A stretch of DNA of 64,000 bases from Lacibacter luteus (lineage in GTDB: Bacteria > Bacteroidota > Bacteroidia > Chitinophagales > Chitinophagaceae), in NCBI RefSeq assembly GCF_004118265.1, contig NZ_SDHW01000009.1:1-64000 (forward strand), in the 5' to 3' direction. The notes under the pieces were generated by a model. It worked only from the letters and a program-made list of their open reading frames with translations, made no database searches and was not told where the DNA came from. Every line of letters begins with the position of its first letter. Position 1 is the stretch's first letter. This document shows positions 31,135-40,774 of this stretch, one piece after another. The position numbers and the translations under genes were made by a program.

Positions 31135-31303
31135 TGAGACCTTTAAAATAAGTAATAAATGGATTTTTTTACATTATCTGTTGATGAGTTTCTGTTGCAG
31201 TGGCGGTTCTGTAATCTGCCTGCTGATTTATATCTTTAAGGATACTGCTGAAAGACCAGGTGCCGACATGTAAATAGCAGTATCAATCTTCAATCATTAT
31301 TAT

Positions 31304-31675
31304 ATGACCGAATGTGTTCCTTTCCTGTTGGTGAAAAATATTCCTGCTGCCATTGCATGGTATGAGCAGTTGGGCTTTTCCTGTGTGGCCACCAATCTTA
31401 TTTGGGAGCCTGACTGTGAAATCAACTGGGCAAGAATTGAATGGGATGGCGCTGCCTTTATGATCGGTCCTGATGAAAGATCTGTGATTGCAGATAAAAA
31501 AGATACCGGTCTATGGTTTAATGTAGTTTCTATTGATGCGATTTTTGCAACACTTATCCAACAAGGAATTGAAACAGAATTTGAAGCTGAAACATTTTAT
31601 GGAAGAAGCGTTGTTTCGTTTAAAGATCTTGATGGGTTTGTGGTTTCGTTTTCTTGTGAGGTGAAAAAACAATAA
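31304..31675 (+). CDS. VOC-family (glyoxalase/bleomycin resistance-like) protein
   Basis: A 123-residue protein of the vicinal oxygen chelate fold: FLLVKNIPAAIAWYEQLGFS opens the first beta-alpha-beta unit and GLWFNVVSIDAIFATLIQQG the second, ending with FKDLDGFVVSF. Such small stand-alone VOC proteins are often dioxygenase, isomerase or drug-binding proteins. No metal ligands are evident enough to choose. It stands alone between a regulator and the chaperonin locus and is followed by a strong hairpin. Confidence 0.75.
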   Translation: MTECVPFLLVKNIPAAIAWYEQLGFSCVATNLIWEPDCEINWARIEWDGAAFMIGPDERSVIADKKDTGLWFNVVSIDAIFATLIQQGIETEFEAETFYGRSVVSFKDLDGFVVSFSCEVKKQ

Positions 31676-31690
31676 CGGAACACTTGATTT

Positions 31691-31728
31691 TTTCTTATCG
31701 GTTGGTGCCTCCTCCAACCGATAAGAAA
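31691..31728. terminator. Long hairpin after the VOC gene
   Basis: TTTCTTATCGGTTGG (31691-31705) pairs perfectly over 15 bp with CCAACCGATAAGAAA (31714-31728). Either strand could use it, but the flanking T-runs are short, so it may also be a mobile palindromic repeat. Confidence 0.6.
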
Positions 31729-31750
31729 TGTTGAATCTTATATTGATTTA

Positions 31751-31788
31751 AAAACAAAGTCCCCCGGAAACCCGGAGGACTTTGTTTT
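31751..31788 (-). terminator. Intrinsic terminator of groEL
   Basis: AAAACAAAGTCC pairs with GGACTTTGTTTT around a CCCGG/CCGGG core. On the leftward strand it follows the groEL stop by about 80 bases and ends in a T-run. Confidence 0.8.
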
Positions 31789-31870
31789 TATCTTCAAACC
31801 GTTACCAGTTTTTGAAGCGATTGAAGTTAATGCACTTCGTACTTCTAACTTCTTATCTCGTACTTCAAAA

Positions 31871-33508
31871 TTAGTAACCACCCATACCGCCCATATCAGG
31901 AGCGCCATGTGCATGCGGTTCTTCTTTCTTTGGTTTGTCAGCAATTACACACTCAGTAGTTAACAACATACCAGCGATAGAAGCTGCATTTTCCAAAGCA
32001 ACACGGCTCACTTTTGTAGGATCAATTACACCAGCCTTAAACATATTTTCATATGTTTCAGTGCGTGCATTGAAACCAAAGTCGCCTTTGCCTTCTTTAA
32101 TTTTTTGTACAACGATAGAACCGTCAATACCTGCGTTGGCAGTTAATGTGCGGATAGGTTCTTCCAAAGCACGACGGATGATTTGCATACCTGTTTGCTC
32201 GTCTTCAATCTGTCCACGAACTTTTGCTTCCAATGCATCCAGTGCACGAATGTAAGCTACGCCACCACCAGGAACGATACCTTCTTCAACAGCAGCACGT
32301 GTTGCATGCAACGCATCATCAACACGGTCTTTCTTTTCTTTCATTTCCACTTCAGTAGCAGCACCGATGTACAATACTGCAACACCACCTGCTAACTTCG
32401 CTAAACGCTCTTGTAATTTTTCTTTATCGTAGTCAGAAGTTGTGTTTTCAACCTGTGCTTTGATCTGGTTAACACGTGCAGTGATCTCGGTTTTCTTTCC
32501 TTTACCACCAACAATTGTTGTGTTGTCTTTATCAATAGTTACAGAAGAAGCCTGACCTAAGTAAGTCAAATCAGCATTCTCTAATTTGTAACCTTGTTCT
32601 TCGCTGATAACTGTACCTGCAGTGAGGATCGCAATATCAGTGAGCATTTCTTTACGACGGTCGCCAAAGCCCGGAGCTTTTACAGCAGCCACTTTCAGTG
32701 TACCACGGAGTTTGTTTACAACCAATGTTGCCAATGCTTCACCTTCCAGATCTTCAGAGATGATCACTAAAGGACGACCGCTTTGTGCAACTTTCTCCAG
32801 GATGTGGAGGATATCTTTCATTGCAGAGATCTTCTTATCATAGATAAGGATGTATGGGTTCTGCAATTCAGCTTCCATTTTTTCGCTGTTTGTAACGAAG
32901 TATGGAGAAATATAACCACGATCGAATTGCATGCCTTCTACTACATCAACAGTAGTATCGGTACCTTTTGCTTCTTCAACAGTAATTACACCTTCTTTAC
33001 CAACTTTTGCAAATGCTTCAGCGATCAGCTTGCCGATTGTTTCATCGTTGTTTGCAGAGATAGAAGCAACCTGCTGAATTTTTTTGCTGTCGTTACCAAC
33101 AGTTTGTGATTGACCTTTCAGGTTTTCAACCACAAGACGTACTGCTTTATCAATACCACGTTTCAGATCCATTGGGTTTGCACCGGCAGCCACCATTTTC
33201 AAACCTTCAGCAATAATGCTTTGTGCCAATACAGTTGCAGTAGTAGTACCATCGCCTGCAATGTCTGCAGTTTTAGAAGCTACTTCTTTCACCATCTGTG
33301 CACCCATGTTTTCAATCGGGTCTTCCAGTTCAATTTCTTTTGCTACAGTAACACCATCTTTTGTAACAGCTGGTGCACCGAATTTCTTTTCAATTACCAC
33401 GTTGCGACCTTTAGGACCGAGGGTAACTTTTACAGCGTTGGCCAATACGTCAACACCTTTCTTCATTTTATTTCTTCCTTCGATATCAAAGAAGATTTGC
33501 TTTGCCAT
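31871..33508 (-). CDS. groEL: Chaperonin GroEL
   Basis: A 545-residue 60-kDa chaperonin. It starts [20 protein letters not shown], carries the nucleotide-binding [12 protein letters not shown] and [10 protein letters not shown] stretches, the apical domain with [15 protein letters not shown] and ends with the GGMGGY tail. It forms a double ring that folds cytosolic proteins with GroES, encoded 136 bases upstream on the same strand. Length and sequence are standard for Bacteroidota. It is transcribed after groES; the gap between the two shows no terminator. Confidence 0.98.
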   Translation of the reverse strand: MAKQIFFDIEGRNKMKKGVDVLANAVKVTLGPKGRNVVIEKKFGAPAVTKDGVTVAKEIELEDPIENMGAQMVKEVASKTADIAGDGTTTATVLAQSIIAEGLKMVAAGANPMDLKRGIDKAVRLVVENLKGQSQTVGNDSKKIQQVASISANNDETIGKLIAEAFAKVGKEGVITVEEAKGTDTTVDVVEGMQFDRGYISPYFVTNSEKMEAELQNPYILIYDKKISAMKDILHILEKVAQSGRPLVIISEDLEGEALATLVVNKLRGTLKVAAVKAPGFGDRRKEMLTDIAILTAGTVISEEQGYKLENADLTYLGQASSVTIDKDNTTIVGGKGKKTEITARVNQIKAQVENTTSDYDKEKLQERLAKLAGGVAVLYIGAATEVEMKEKKDRVDDALHATRAAVEEGIVPGGGVAYIRALDALEAKVRGQIEDEQTGMQIIRRALEEPIRTLTANAGIDGSIVVQKIKEGKGDFGFNARTETYENMFKAGVIDPTKVSRVALENAASIAGMLLTTECVIADKPKKEEPHAHGAPDMGGMGGY

Positions 33509-33644
33509 ATGAAATAGTTTTAAGTTTTTAGTTTGTAGTTTTTTGTTACAAGCTTTTGTAACACTATCATCTGCAGTTGCGTCGCACCATTGTACAGTTA
33601 AATCTGCATGGTGCTTGGCTTGCAGCTAATAGCTCGCAGCTGTT

Positions 33645-33926
33645 TTATACAATTGCTAAAATGTCGCTTTCACGCATGATGAGCAGGTCTGCGCCATCAA
33701 TAGAGATTTCAGTACCGGCGTATTTACCATAAAGAACAACGTCGCCAACTTTTACAGTAACGGGTTCGTCTTTTTTACCGGGGCCGGCAGCCACTACAGT
33801 ACCACGCTGGGGTTTTTCTTTTGCTGTGTCGGGGATGATGATACCACCTGCTGTTTTTTCTTCAGCCGGGGCAGGCTTCACAATTACCCTGTCGTGTAAA
33901 GGGGTAACACTTACCTTCTTAGCCAT
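33645..33926 (-). CDS. groES: Co-chaperonin GroES
   Basis: A 93-residue co-chaperonin from [20 protein letters not shown]. It has the mobile loop region [20 protein letters not shown] and a final SDILAIV. The in-frame extension upstream to 33980 lies in the leader. It caps GroEL rings. A near-consensus -7 element (TACCTTCG on the leftward strand, 33982-33989) lies about 60 bases upstream. I see no CIRCE operator, so HrcA control is not supported. Confidence 0.97.
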   Translation of the reverse strand: MAKKVSVTPLHDRVIVKPAPAEEKTAGGIIIPDTAKEKPQRGTVVAAGPGKKDEPVTVKVGDVVLYGKYAGTEISIDGADLLIMRESDILAIV

Positions 33927-34101
33927 AATTATTCTTTTTTGGTTTTTAATGAAAATGATTTCACCCGCTTTGACGGGCATGCGAAGGTAAGCGAATACAG
34001 TGCCGTGGGGCCGAAATGTGCAAAATTTTCAGGAATGGCAAAATAAAGGTCAAATAAGCCCGTAAACTGACAGATGCGGAAAGACATTTTAACAGGCAGT
34101 T

Positions 34102-34647
34102 TTAATTCGCAGGCAGCTGCTCCACTGCTTCTACCCTTTCTATCTGCTGATAAAAAGCACGTTTACCTTTAAAAAAGCGGATTAACATAACACCATCCTC
34201 TGTTTTTTGCGGCGAGATTGCCGATCTGTCAACCGTTAACTGCAGGCTATATAGTGCAGATGTATTTTCTGTAGTAATAAGCAATGGTTTTGTAAGACTG
34301 CCCTTTTCTAACCCAACTTCTGCACTGTTACCCGTTATAAGGTTGGCAGAAACCGAAAACCGCTTTCCACGATACCAGGCAGAATCGAACCGGGTTACTT
34401 TTTTAACCGTTACAACATAAGCCGTATAAAAAGTATCGGGCAACAGCGGTAATTCATTGCCTGAAGGGTCTACCGGTATATTGCCTTGCTGCCGTGGACT
34501 TTGAAAAGCATATACTTTTTTAACCAGTTTTTTTTCTGTGTTGCAAGAGCTTATCAGCAACTGTAAAAAGCTAAATAAAAACAGAATTGAAACAATAACA
34601 GGTCTTCTGTTTTTTTGATATTGTTTCTTCTTATTTGCCTTTTTCAT
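34102..34647 (-). CDS. Predicted lipoprotein, unknown
   Basis: A 181-residue protein with a long basic N-terminus (MKKANKKKQYQKNRRPVIVS), a hydrophobic segment and the lipobox LISSC (Cys35). The mature part is strand-rich (YTAYVVTVKKVTRFDSAWYR) without a motif I can name. It is probably an outer-membrane-facing lipoprotein. It follows the type IX cargo gene by about 57 bases with a terminator between, so it has its own promoter. Confidence 0.7.
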   Translation of the reverse strand: MKKANKKKQYQKNRRPVIVSILFLFSFLQLLISSCNTEKKLVKKVYAFQSPRQQGNIPVDPSGNELPLLPDTFYTAYVVTVKKVTRFDSAWYRGKRFSVSANLITGNSAEVGLEKGSLTKPLLITTENTSALYSLQLTVDRSAISPQKTEDGVMLIRFFKGKRAFYQQIERVEAVEQLPAN

Positions 34648-34668
34648 TTGAGCCTGTAATACGTGTAC

Positions 34669-34699
34669 AAAAAAACAGCCCCTGCTTTTGCAGGGGCTG
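34669..34699 (-). terminator. Intrinsic terminator of the BNR-repeat gene
   Basis: CAGCCCCTGC (34676-34685) pairs with GCAGGGGCTG (34690-34699) over 10 bp with a TTTT loop; on the leftward strand it is followed by a T-run (A-run 34670-34675 on the plus strand). It lies five bases after the stop. Confidence 0.85.
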
Positions 34700-34704
34700 A
34701 ATAG

Positions 34705-37700
34705 TTACTGTTTAACAAGTTTTATGCTTTGGGTTTTAGTACCCGCATCAATGCGTAATATATAAACTCCTGCTGCTATTGTTGCTTTGCCAAAAGATAA
34801 CTGGTATACGCCATCTGCCCTGCCAAGGTTCCAGCGTTGCAATACCTGGCCATTGCTGCCCAGCAGTGTAGCCCCTACATTTACTCTTGCTGCATTACCT
34901 ATTTGCACAGGAATATAACTACCGACAGGATTTTGCAAAAGCTTTATCAGATCAGTTGTTCTTGTAAAGATGCGAACAGGTGTAACAGCTGCTTCTGTAA
35001 GAAAATACAATCCTGGTCCGTAAACAGTTGCTGTAAACACATAGCCAGTACCAAAGTTTGTAACAGATGAGTTATATACGTTCGTATTACTGCTATTTGC
35101 TCCTGCTATTGTTCCGGCTATCGTTCCGGCCAACCGAATACTGTTTGGATCTTTACCTCCAAGTTCTGCCGAAGTAAAGTAAGCGCTCAATTGATAACTG
35201 CTGTTATCCGGAGCTCCGCTATAATTGATGTTAAATATTTTTTGAGAACGTGTACCTGCAAAGAAGGTTTGCCAACTGTTACCCGCTTCAGCAACAGCAG
35301 CATTTACACAACCAAAATTCCTTGAGGCAGCTCCCATACGGGCAATAATATCAAAACCATTATAAAAACTGTAGACACCACTTCCTCCAACATACTCAGA
35401 ACGGTTTGTTCCGGCAGTGCTTGCAATGGAATTACCCGAAACCGCATTGAAGGTTGTTGTAATACGATTGTAATCGATGTATGCCGCAGCTAAAGAACAT
35501 CCGGAACTGCTTATCGCATTTGACCAGGTTGATGCTCTTACAGCTGAATTCGAATTTCCAAACGGAGCAGAAGTTGCATCCACAAGATCGGCCGAACTTT
35601 CTGCTGTTGCTTTATCATAACAAATATTTACAAGCAAATTGGAAACTCCATCCCAATAAAACGGAGTTGTGAAATTAAATAGATTTACTCCAACTGATGT
35701 ACTGTAATTAGCCGAATAAACTTGTGTTAGGGGCGTACCATTAAATCCTGTATTAAGTGTTGTTGCAGTGGTATTTGCCATTGAAATAGTAAACCCTGTA
35801 AATGGCTGTGTACTGTTTTTCGTAATTACACTAATCGTCATTGAACGAATAAAACCCTCAGCACTCATACCGGCACTTGTTAACTCGGAAGCCGTAAACA
35901 AATACTGTACACGAAAACGGCTACGGTCTGTTCGAAAAGGTGAATTATCTGAAAGTGTGGTTTCACTTTGACCGATATTAAAATTACCACTGTATAAAGA
36001 AGCAACAGGGGCTACATCATCATCTGTAAACGTAACAGTATAACTCTGACTGCTAGGTGCGGCAATTGCATTTGTGCTTCCGCTTATTGCATAATTAAAA
36101 GTAAATGACTCTGCTCCTTCTACTTCCGCATCGTTATAAATACGAACGGTTATATTCTGATCGGCAGTTGCTCCGCTATTGAATAATAAAGTGCTTGATG
36201 GAGATGCAAAATTTCCGTTTGTGGTAAAATCATAATCCAATCCCTGTATTGCAGTACCACCGGCCTGTATACTCAATGTTACAGTAGCATTTCCTGTTGG
36301 GGCTGCATCAATACGCATAGGGATAGTTATGTCACGATAGTTTCGGCAAACTTCACCAGATGCAGTAGTACCTTCCGCAGCAGAAGTGTACTTGTACGAA
36401 CCGGCAAAACGGATATAAGGTGTTGAAAGGGGCAACTGCGTTGTCCACATTCCCCGACCATGTGTTGCCGCAAGCAAAGTTTTATCGCTATGCCTGTACT
36501 GCAACATATTTGTACGTACCACAGGAAATGTGCTGTTACGTACCCAGTCTGTAGAAGATCCGTTAATATCATCCGTTTCAAAAATCCCCATCTCAGTTGC
36601 TATAATTGCCTTATCATTATCTTCCGGGTAAAACATAGCCCAACGTACCGGAACATTTGGAAGGTTACCGGTAATATCCGCCCAGCCGGAAGCACCGCCA
36701 CCGGTTGTGCTTACAAACACATGCGCCACGTTATAGTTACTGAAAGTTGCCAACAAGTAATCATCCGTTGTACCTGTGTTAATGCAGGAAACAGTATTAC
36801 CGGAAGCCGGGAAATTAGAACCCGAAATATTTGTTACCGTTGGAAAATTCTGGTGTGCATTATCTACCCTTACCACTCTTGCTTCAGATGAGCCAAAATA
36901 GACTCTGTTATTAACCGATGGAGAAACTTTGATACTTGTAACCGCAGAGGAAGTGCCTGAAGAAATAGAAACCGAACGAAAGGTTGCACCGGTTTGCGGA
37001 TCGTCCCAACGTACATAAGAACCAACAGAAGCACTTGTGTACATTTTATTATTCATATCGTCGTAATCGGTCGGGTTAATAAATTGGCCGATACTGCTGG
37101 AGTAGCTTACAGATGACCAGGCCGCACCACCATTTACACTACGCCTGTAATTGGCATATGTTGTGGCGCCAAACTGATATTGTGGTTCATTTTCATCAAT
37201 GTGTACAAACCCACCATCGCCTCCTAACACTTCCACACTTGCACCCAATCCCGGACTGTTTAACTGGTGTGTTCCGTTATCTTGTGTACCCCCTAAAAAA
37301 TAGTTTGTTTGTGAAGGATGAATAGCGCAGGAATAAAACTGTTTGGTTCGTACACCAACATTTCTGTCGGTAAAACTGAATCCATTGTCCGATGAATAAA
37401 ACACTCCGCCATCTGTTCCCAATAATACCTGGTTACCATCCCATACAACAGCATGGTGATCGGCATGGACGTACATAACTGTGTTTCCTACCCAACGTGA
37501 TATTCTTGCCCACGAAACACCACCGTTTTCCGATTTAAAATAATTCAGTCCACCTGCTATTACTAAATCCGGATTTGCAGGATCTGCCCCGATGGCTAAA
37601 TCGTACCAACCTTGTCCGGTATTGATTGAAGGACTCGCATCAGAATCAGATGTTCCGCTTGGTGGCGATGTAATTGTTTGAGCCCAGTTAAGTCCACCAT

Positions 37701-38766
37701 CGGTAGATTTATAGATGACAGGTGTACGATAATTCGCATCAGCCGGTAAAGCATACAATGTATTACCTGCAACCGTGAGTTCTGTGTTGTAGGTCGTGGG
37801 GTAGGTTGTTAAAGGCTCTGTCCAAGTACCGGCAGTAACTGTCGAAGGATTGTCTGCAAACCTGTGTCCAGATATTCCGCTGTTTCTGTAACCGCAAACA
37901 ATATGTAATCTGCCCGTACTGCTAAGGCGCATTTCTGTAACCCGGGTAGTTAAGCCTGAAGGTGTAATATTTACCCAGGTAGCCCCACCATCCGAAGAAC
38001 GTTGAATACCACTACCTCCTCCAATTGTTGCTACATATACATTTCCTGTCGCATCACAAACCACTCTTGAAACGTTGTAGAAATTGACTGTGTTTGTAAG
38101 TAAATTCCAGGTAACACCATTGTCTGTACTTTTCCATACCCCTCCCCCTCTAACTGCATCTGCATTAAATGTTTTTTCTCCTGTGCCAAAGTAGAGGATA
38201 TTCTTATTTAGAGGATCCTGGCAAATAGCTGTTACAGCAAGGTTGCCAAAAAAATCGCTGATTAATGTCCAATTTGCTGGTGAAGCTGAAATATCGGTGG
38301 TTTTCCATAAGCCACCGCTTACAGCCCCAAGCCAAACTGTTTTACGAGAGGGATCATTTAAATCAAACCAAAGCGCCCTTGTTCTGCCACTGGTAACAGC
38401 ATTATTTGCCGGGCCACGAATATTTCCGTTGCTGGGCCCAACAGAATTCGTATTGGGTCCACGCTCTACCCATGTGAGCGCAGAAAGTCTTGCAAGCCTG
38501 CCCGATCGTCTTCCTAACTCATGCCTGTACACTTCGTTAACCAGGTTTGATGCAGGCACATATCCTAATTTCACATCTTTTGTTTGTTCAAACTCCAGAT
38601 TCATTGCCTCCTTGATACCATCGTACTTCTGTTTTGTGCGGTCTTTCGACCATCCTGGGTTTTCAACGGGTGCAGATGTGTTGTTTGCATGCTGCTTCGT
38701 AAAATTGCAGCCAAAGAATGTACTGATAGCCAGAAAGGCGAAAGAAACGCCAATGAGTTTTTTCAT
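34705..38766 (-). CDS. Large BNR/sortilin-type type IX secretion cargo
   Basis: A 1353-residue exported protein. The signal region MKKLIGVSFAFLAISTFFGC ends in a possible lipobox (Cys20). Residues about 110-790 hold many sialidase-type BNR units (SSDGGATW, STDGGLNW, GLWKTTD, SENGGVSW) forming a beta-propeller, a Calx-beta-like domain lies near 835-935 and the C-terminal 80 residues (YIPVQIGNAARVNVGATLLG, VYILRIDAGTKTQSIKLVKQ) are a type IX sorting domain. It is likely surface-bound or released. The substrate is unknown; the VPS10-type propeller may be an adhesin or a glycan-binding or -cleaving enzyme. Confidence 0.85.
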   Translation of the reverse strand: MKKLIGVSFAFLAISTFFGCNFTKQHANNTSAPVENPGWSKDRTKQKYDGIKEAMNLEFEQTKDVKLGYVPASNLVNEVYRHELGRRSGRLARLSALTWVERGPNTNSVGPSNGNIRGPANNAVTSGRTRALWFDLNDPSRKTVWLGAVSGGLWKTTDISASPANWTLISDFFGNLAVTAICQDPLNKNILYFGTGEKTFNADAVRGGGVWKSTDNGVTWNLLTNTVNFYNVSRVVCDATGNVYVATIGGGSGIQRSSDGGATWVNITPSGLTTRVTEMRLSSTGRLHIVCGYRNSGISGHRFADNPSTVTAGTWTEPLTTYPTTYNTELTVAGNTLYALPADANYRTPVIYKSTDGGLNWAQTITSPPSGTSDSDASPSINTGQGWYDLAIGADPANPDLVIAGGLNYFKSENGGVSWARISRWVGNTVMYVHADHHAVVWDGNQVLLGTDGGVFYSSDNGFSFTDRNVGVRTKQFYSCAIHPSQTNYFLGGTQDNGTHQLNSPGLGASVEVLGGDGGFVHIDENEPQYQFGATTYANYRRSVNGGAAWSSVSYSSSIGQFINPTDYDDMNNKMYTSASVGSYVRWDDPQTGATFRSVSISSGTSSAVTSIKVSPSVNNRVYFGSSEARVVRVDNAHQNFPTVTNISGSNFPASGNTVSCINTGTTDDYLLATFSNYNVAHVFVSTTGGGASGWADITGNLPNVPVRWAMFYPEDNDKAIIATEMGIFETDDINGSSTDWVRNSTFPVVRTNMLQYRHSDKTLLAATHGRGMWTTQLPLSTPYIRFAGSYKYTSAAEGTTASGEVCRNYRDITIPMRIDAAPTGNATVTLSIQAGGTAIQGLDYDFTTNGNFASPSSTLLFNSGATADQNITVRIYNDAEVEGAESFTFNYAISGSTNAIAAPSSQSYTVTFTDDDVAPVASLYSGNFNIGQSETTLSDNSPFRTDRSRFRVQYLFTASELTSAGMSAEGFIRSMTISVITKNSTQPFTGFTISMANTTATTLNTGFNGTPLTQVYSANYSTSVGVNLFNFTTPFYWDGVSNLLVNICYDKATAESSADLVDATSAPFGNSNSAVRASTWSNAISSSGCSLAAAYIDYNRITTTFNAVSGNSIASTAGTNRSEYVGGSGVYSFYNGFDIIARMGAASRNFGCVNAAVAEAGNSWQTFFAGTRSQKIFNINYSGAPDNSSYQLSAYFTSAELGGKDPNSIRLAGTIAGTIAGANSSNTNVYNSSVTNFGTGYVFTATVYGPGLYFLTEAAVTPVRIFTRTTDLIKLLQNPVGSYIPVQIGNAARVNVGATLLGSNGQVLQRWNLGRADGVYQLSFGKATIAAGVYILRIDAGTKTQSIKLVKQ

Positions 38767-38876
38767 GCTTTTTGGTTTGCAGGTTCAGGAATTAAAATAC
38801 ATGAACCCGCTTGCTTTTACGTTGGTGGTGAAATTTAAAAAATCGCTATCTGTCAAATTTAAGGGAAACCATTGCT

Positions 38877-38884
38877 TATCTTTG
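38877..38884 (+). promoter_or_regulatory. -7 promoter element ahead of nusB
   Basis: TATCTTTG matches TAnnTTTG exactly and lies 28 bases upstream of the chosen nusB start, which supports that start. No clear -33 TTG is seen at the usual distance. Confidence 0.6.
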
Positions 38885-38911
38885 TCCTTTTATTATCAAA
38901 GTTCTTTCAGA

Positions 38912-39835
38912 ATGATCAGCAGAAGAAATATAAGGGTAAAGGTTATGCAAACACTTTATACCTGTTTTACAAGAGAAGGCGATATTACCAAAGAGGAAGC
39001 CATCCGTACGCTCGACAAGCATATCGACCAAAGCCGCCAGTTATTTGTTTTTCTCATTTACATACTTACTGAAACAGCACGTTACGCAGAAACCGATGCA
39101 AGACAACGGGCTTCGAAGCATTTGCCTACCGCTGCCGATTTGAGTGTAAACACAAAAATTGCAGGTAACCTGCTTTTATGGCAACTGCTGGAACAACCTT
39201 CGTTTGTAAAAGTAATGGCCGAAATAAAACCCGAATTACTGGGAGGCGAAGAATGGATCAAAAAACTGTATGCCGAACTGGTTAACAGCGATCTGTACAA
39301 AGAATATATCCAGATCGAAGGCCGTGAAAAGAAAAAGGAAAAAGAGATCATCGAATTCATTTTTACCGATCTGATGTTACCCAACGAAGACTTCATCAGT
39401 TCTGTAGAAGAACGCTTTTTACATTGGGAAGATGATGCAGATATGATGAATTTGCTGATGCTGAACCTGCTGCAAAAACCACAGAGTGGCGATTTTCAGC
39501 AATTTGTAGGCAATGATAAACTGAAGTTTGCAAAAGACCTGTTGCTGAGCGTAATTGAAAAAGAAGAAGTATGTAACGATTACATCAAGGATAAACTGCA
39601 GAACTGGGATCCTGAACGTACTGCCGTTCTTGATATGATTTTGATGCGTATGGGTATTTGTGAGTTCCTCTTTTTTGAGACTATTCCGCCAAAAGTTACC
39701 ATTAACGAATACATCGATCTGGCAAAAGACTACAGCACACCGCAAAGTGGTCATTTCGTAAACGGTATCCTGGACAGTATTCATAAAGATCTGGCTACGC
39801 AAAACAAGCTGCATAAAGTTAGTTTTAAGAAATAG
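38912..39835 (+). CDS. nusB: Transcription antitermination factor NusB (long form)
   Basis: A 307-residue protein from MISRRNIRVKVMQTLYTCFT. The C-terminal NusB domain ends with AVLDMILMRMGICEFLF and PPKVTINEYIDLAKDYSTP (the family's conserved INEAVELAKxY-like region). The Bacteroidota form carries a long N-terminal helical insertion, as here. NusB acts with NusE at rRNA boxA sites. A 223-codon open frame upstream is antisense to the BNR gene and is not coding. It heads a run with a DUF1573 lipoprotein, yajC, coaE and a CPBP protease. Confidence 0.9.
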   Translation: MISRRNIRVKVMQTLYTCFTREGDITKEEAIRTLDKHIDQSRQLFVFLIYILTETARYAETDARQRASKHLPTAADLSVNTKIAGNLLLWQLLEQPSFVKVMAEIKPELLGGEEWIKKLYAELVNSDLYKEYIQIEGREKKKEKEIIEFIFTDLMLPNEDFISSVEERFLHWEDDADMMNLLMLNLLQKPQSGDFQQFVGNDKLKFAKDLLLSVIEKEEVCNDYIKDKLQNWDPERTAVLDMILMRMGICEFLFFETIPPKVTINEYIDLAKDYSTPQSGHFVNGILDSIHKDLATQNKLHKVSFKK

Positions 39836-39852
39836 TAGTAAAAGCTTTCCAC

Positions 39853-39860
39853 TACATTTG
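39853..39860 (+). promoter_or_regulatory. -7 promoter element ahead of the DUF1573 gene
   Basis: TACATTTG, an exact TAnnTTTG match, lies 25 bases before the lipoprotein start at 39885. It can give the DUF1573 gene and yajC a promoter besides nusB read-through. Confidence 0.6.
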
Positions 39861-39884
39861 CACTCTCAAAAACTGTATTTAAGT

Positions 39885-40334
39885 ATGAAACAACTGATTG
39901 TTTTATCCGCATTGGTTTTATTGCTTGCATCCTGTGGCAATAACGATAAAAAAGTTGCATCAACAGATGCTGCATCAACCACAGGAACCGTTCCTGCTGC
40001 GGCTGATGCAGAAAATTTAACCACTGTACAGTGGCTCGATTCGGCCCAGAACTTTGGCAAAGTGATCGATGGTGAAAAAGTGATCATCACATTCCATTTT
40101 AAGAACACAGGTACAAAGCCATTAATCATTTCAAGTGTACAGGCAAGTTGCGGTTGTACGGTACCATCTAAACCCGAAGAGCCGATTGCTCCCGGTGCAG
40201 AAGGAAAAATTACAGCAGAGTTTAACAGCGAAGGACGTGTTGGTAAAGCAAACAAAAACTTAACTGTAACAGCAAACACGAAAGAAGGTGTAACCAATTT
40301 ATTCTTTGAAGGCGAGGTTCTTCCTAAAAAATAA
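39885..40334 (+). CDS. DUF1573 lipoprotein
   Basis: A 149-residue lipoprotein. MKQLIVLSALVLLLASCGN ends in LASC (Cys17). The mature part contains FGKVIDGEKVIITFHFKNTG, ASCGCTVPS and FEGEVLPKK, the immunoglobulin-like DUF1573 family typical of Bacteroidota, in which an ASCGCT motif is conserved. Such proteins act in the periplasm; the substrate is unknown. The gene sits just upstream of yajC, a recurring arrangement in the phylum. Confidence 0.9.
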   Translation: MKQLIVLSALVLLLASCGNNDKKVASTDAASTTGTVPAAADAENLTTVQWLDSAQNFGKVIDGEKVIITFHFKNTGTKPLIISSVQASCGCTVPSKPEEPIAPGAEGKITAEFNSEGRVGKANKNLTVTANTKEGVTNLFFEGEVLPKK

Positions 40335-40345
40335 AACAAACAAAC

Positions 40346-40678
40346 ATGTATCAATTTTTATTATTTGCAGGCGATCCAAAATCAGGTGGCGGCAGCATTC
40401 AGTTAGTATTTCTTGGATTAATGATTGTCGTTTTCTGGTTATTCATGATTCGTCCACAGGCTAAAAAAGCAAAAGAGCAAAAGAAATTTATTGACGATTT
40501 GCAAAAAGGCGATAAAGTTGTAACCATTGCAGGTATTCACGGTGTAATTAACAAGGTAAACGAAGACGGTACACTTTCATTGGAAATTAACCCCGGCAGT
40601 TATATTAAGATTGAAAAAAGTTCGATCAGTTTAGATTGGACAAAACAGATCAATAAAACTGTAGAAGAAAAGAAATAA
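40346..40678 (+). CDS. yajC: Preprotein translocase subunit YajC
   Basis: A 110-residue protein with a single span (SIQLVFLGLMIVVFWLFMIR), then PQAKKAKEQKKFIDDLQKGD, the family signature, and VVTIAGIHGVINKVNEDGTL. YajC joins SecDF at the inner membrane. It starts 11 bases after the lipoprotein gene. Length is typical. Confidence 0.95.
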   Translation: MYQFLLFAGDPKSGGGSIQLVFLGLMIVVFWLFMIRPQAKKAKEQKKFIDDLQKGDKVVTIAGIHGVINKVNEDGTLSLEINPGSYIKIEKSSISLDWTKQINKTVEEKK

Positions 40679-40682
40679 TTTA

Positions 40683-40755
40683 TTTCAGATTTACGATTTG
40701 CGATTTTAGATTAAGCGATTGGGGGTTCCATAAATCTGCAATCGTAAATCTGAAA
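40683..40755. repeat. Intergenic inverted repeat
   Basis: TTTCAGATTTACGAT (40683-40697) is perfectly complementary to ATCGTAAATCTGAAA (40741-40755), and the flanking sequence carries degenerate copies of the same ATTTGCGATTT unit. It fills the gap between yajC and coaE and looks like an interspersed palindromic repeat. Confidence 0.6.
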
Positions 40756-40774
40756 TCGCAAATTTGTTTTCAGT

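Noticed and set aside
32622-33512. Plus-strand frames opposite groEL
   Set aside because: They are antisense shadows of a certain housekeeping gene.
33927-34100. CIRCE-type operator upstream of groES
   Set aside because: No TTAGCACTC-N9-GAGTGCTAA-like inverted repeat is present in this gap.
38243-38911. Long open frame (about 223 codons) fused to the N-terminus of NusB
   Set aside because: It lies entirely antisense to the start of the BNR-repeat gene, and a TATCTTTG promoter plus the known NusB opening place the start at 38912.
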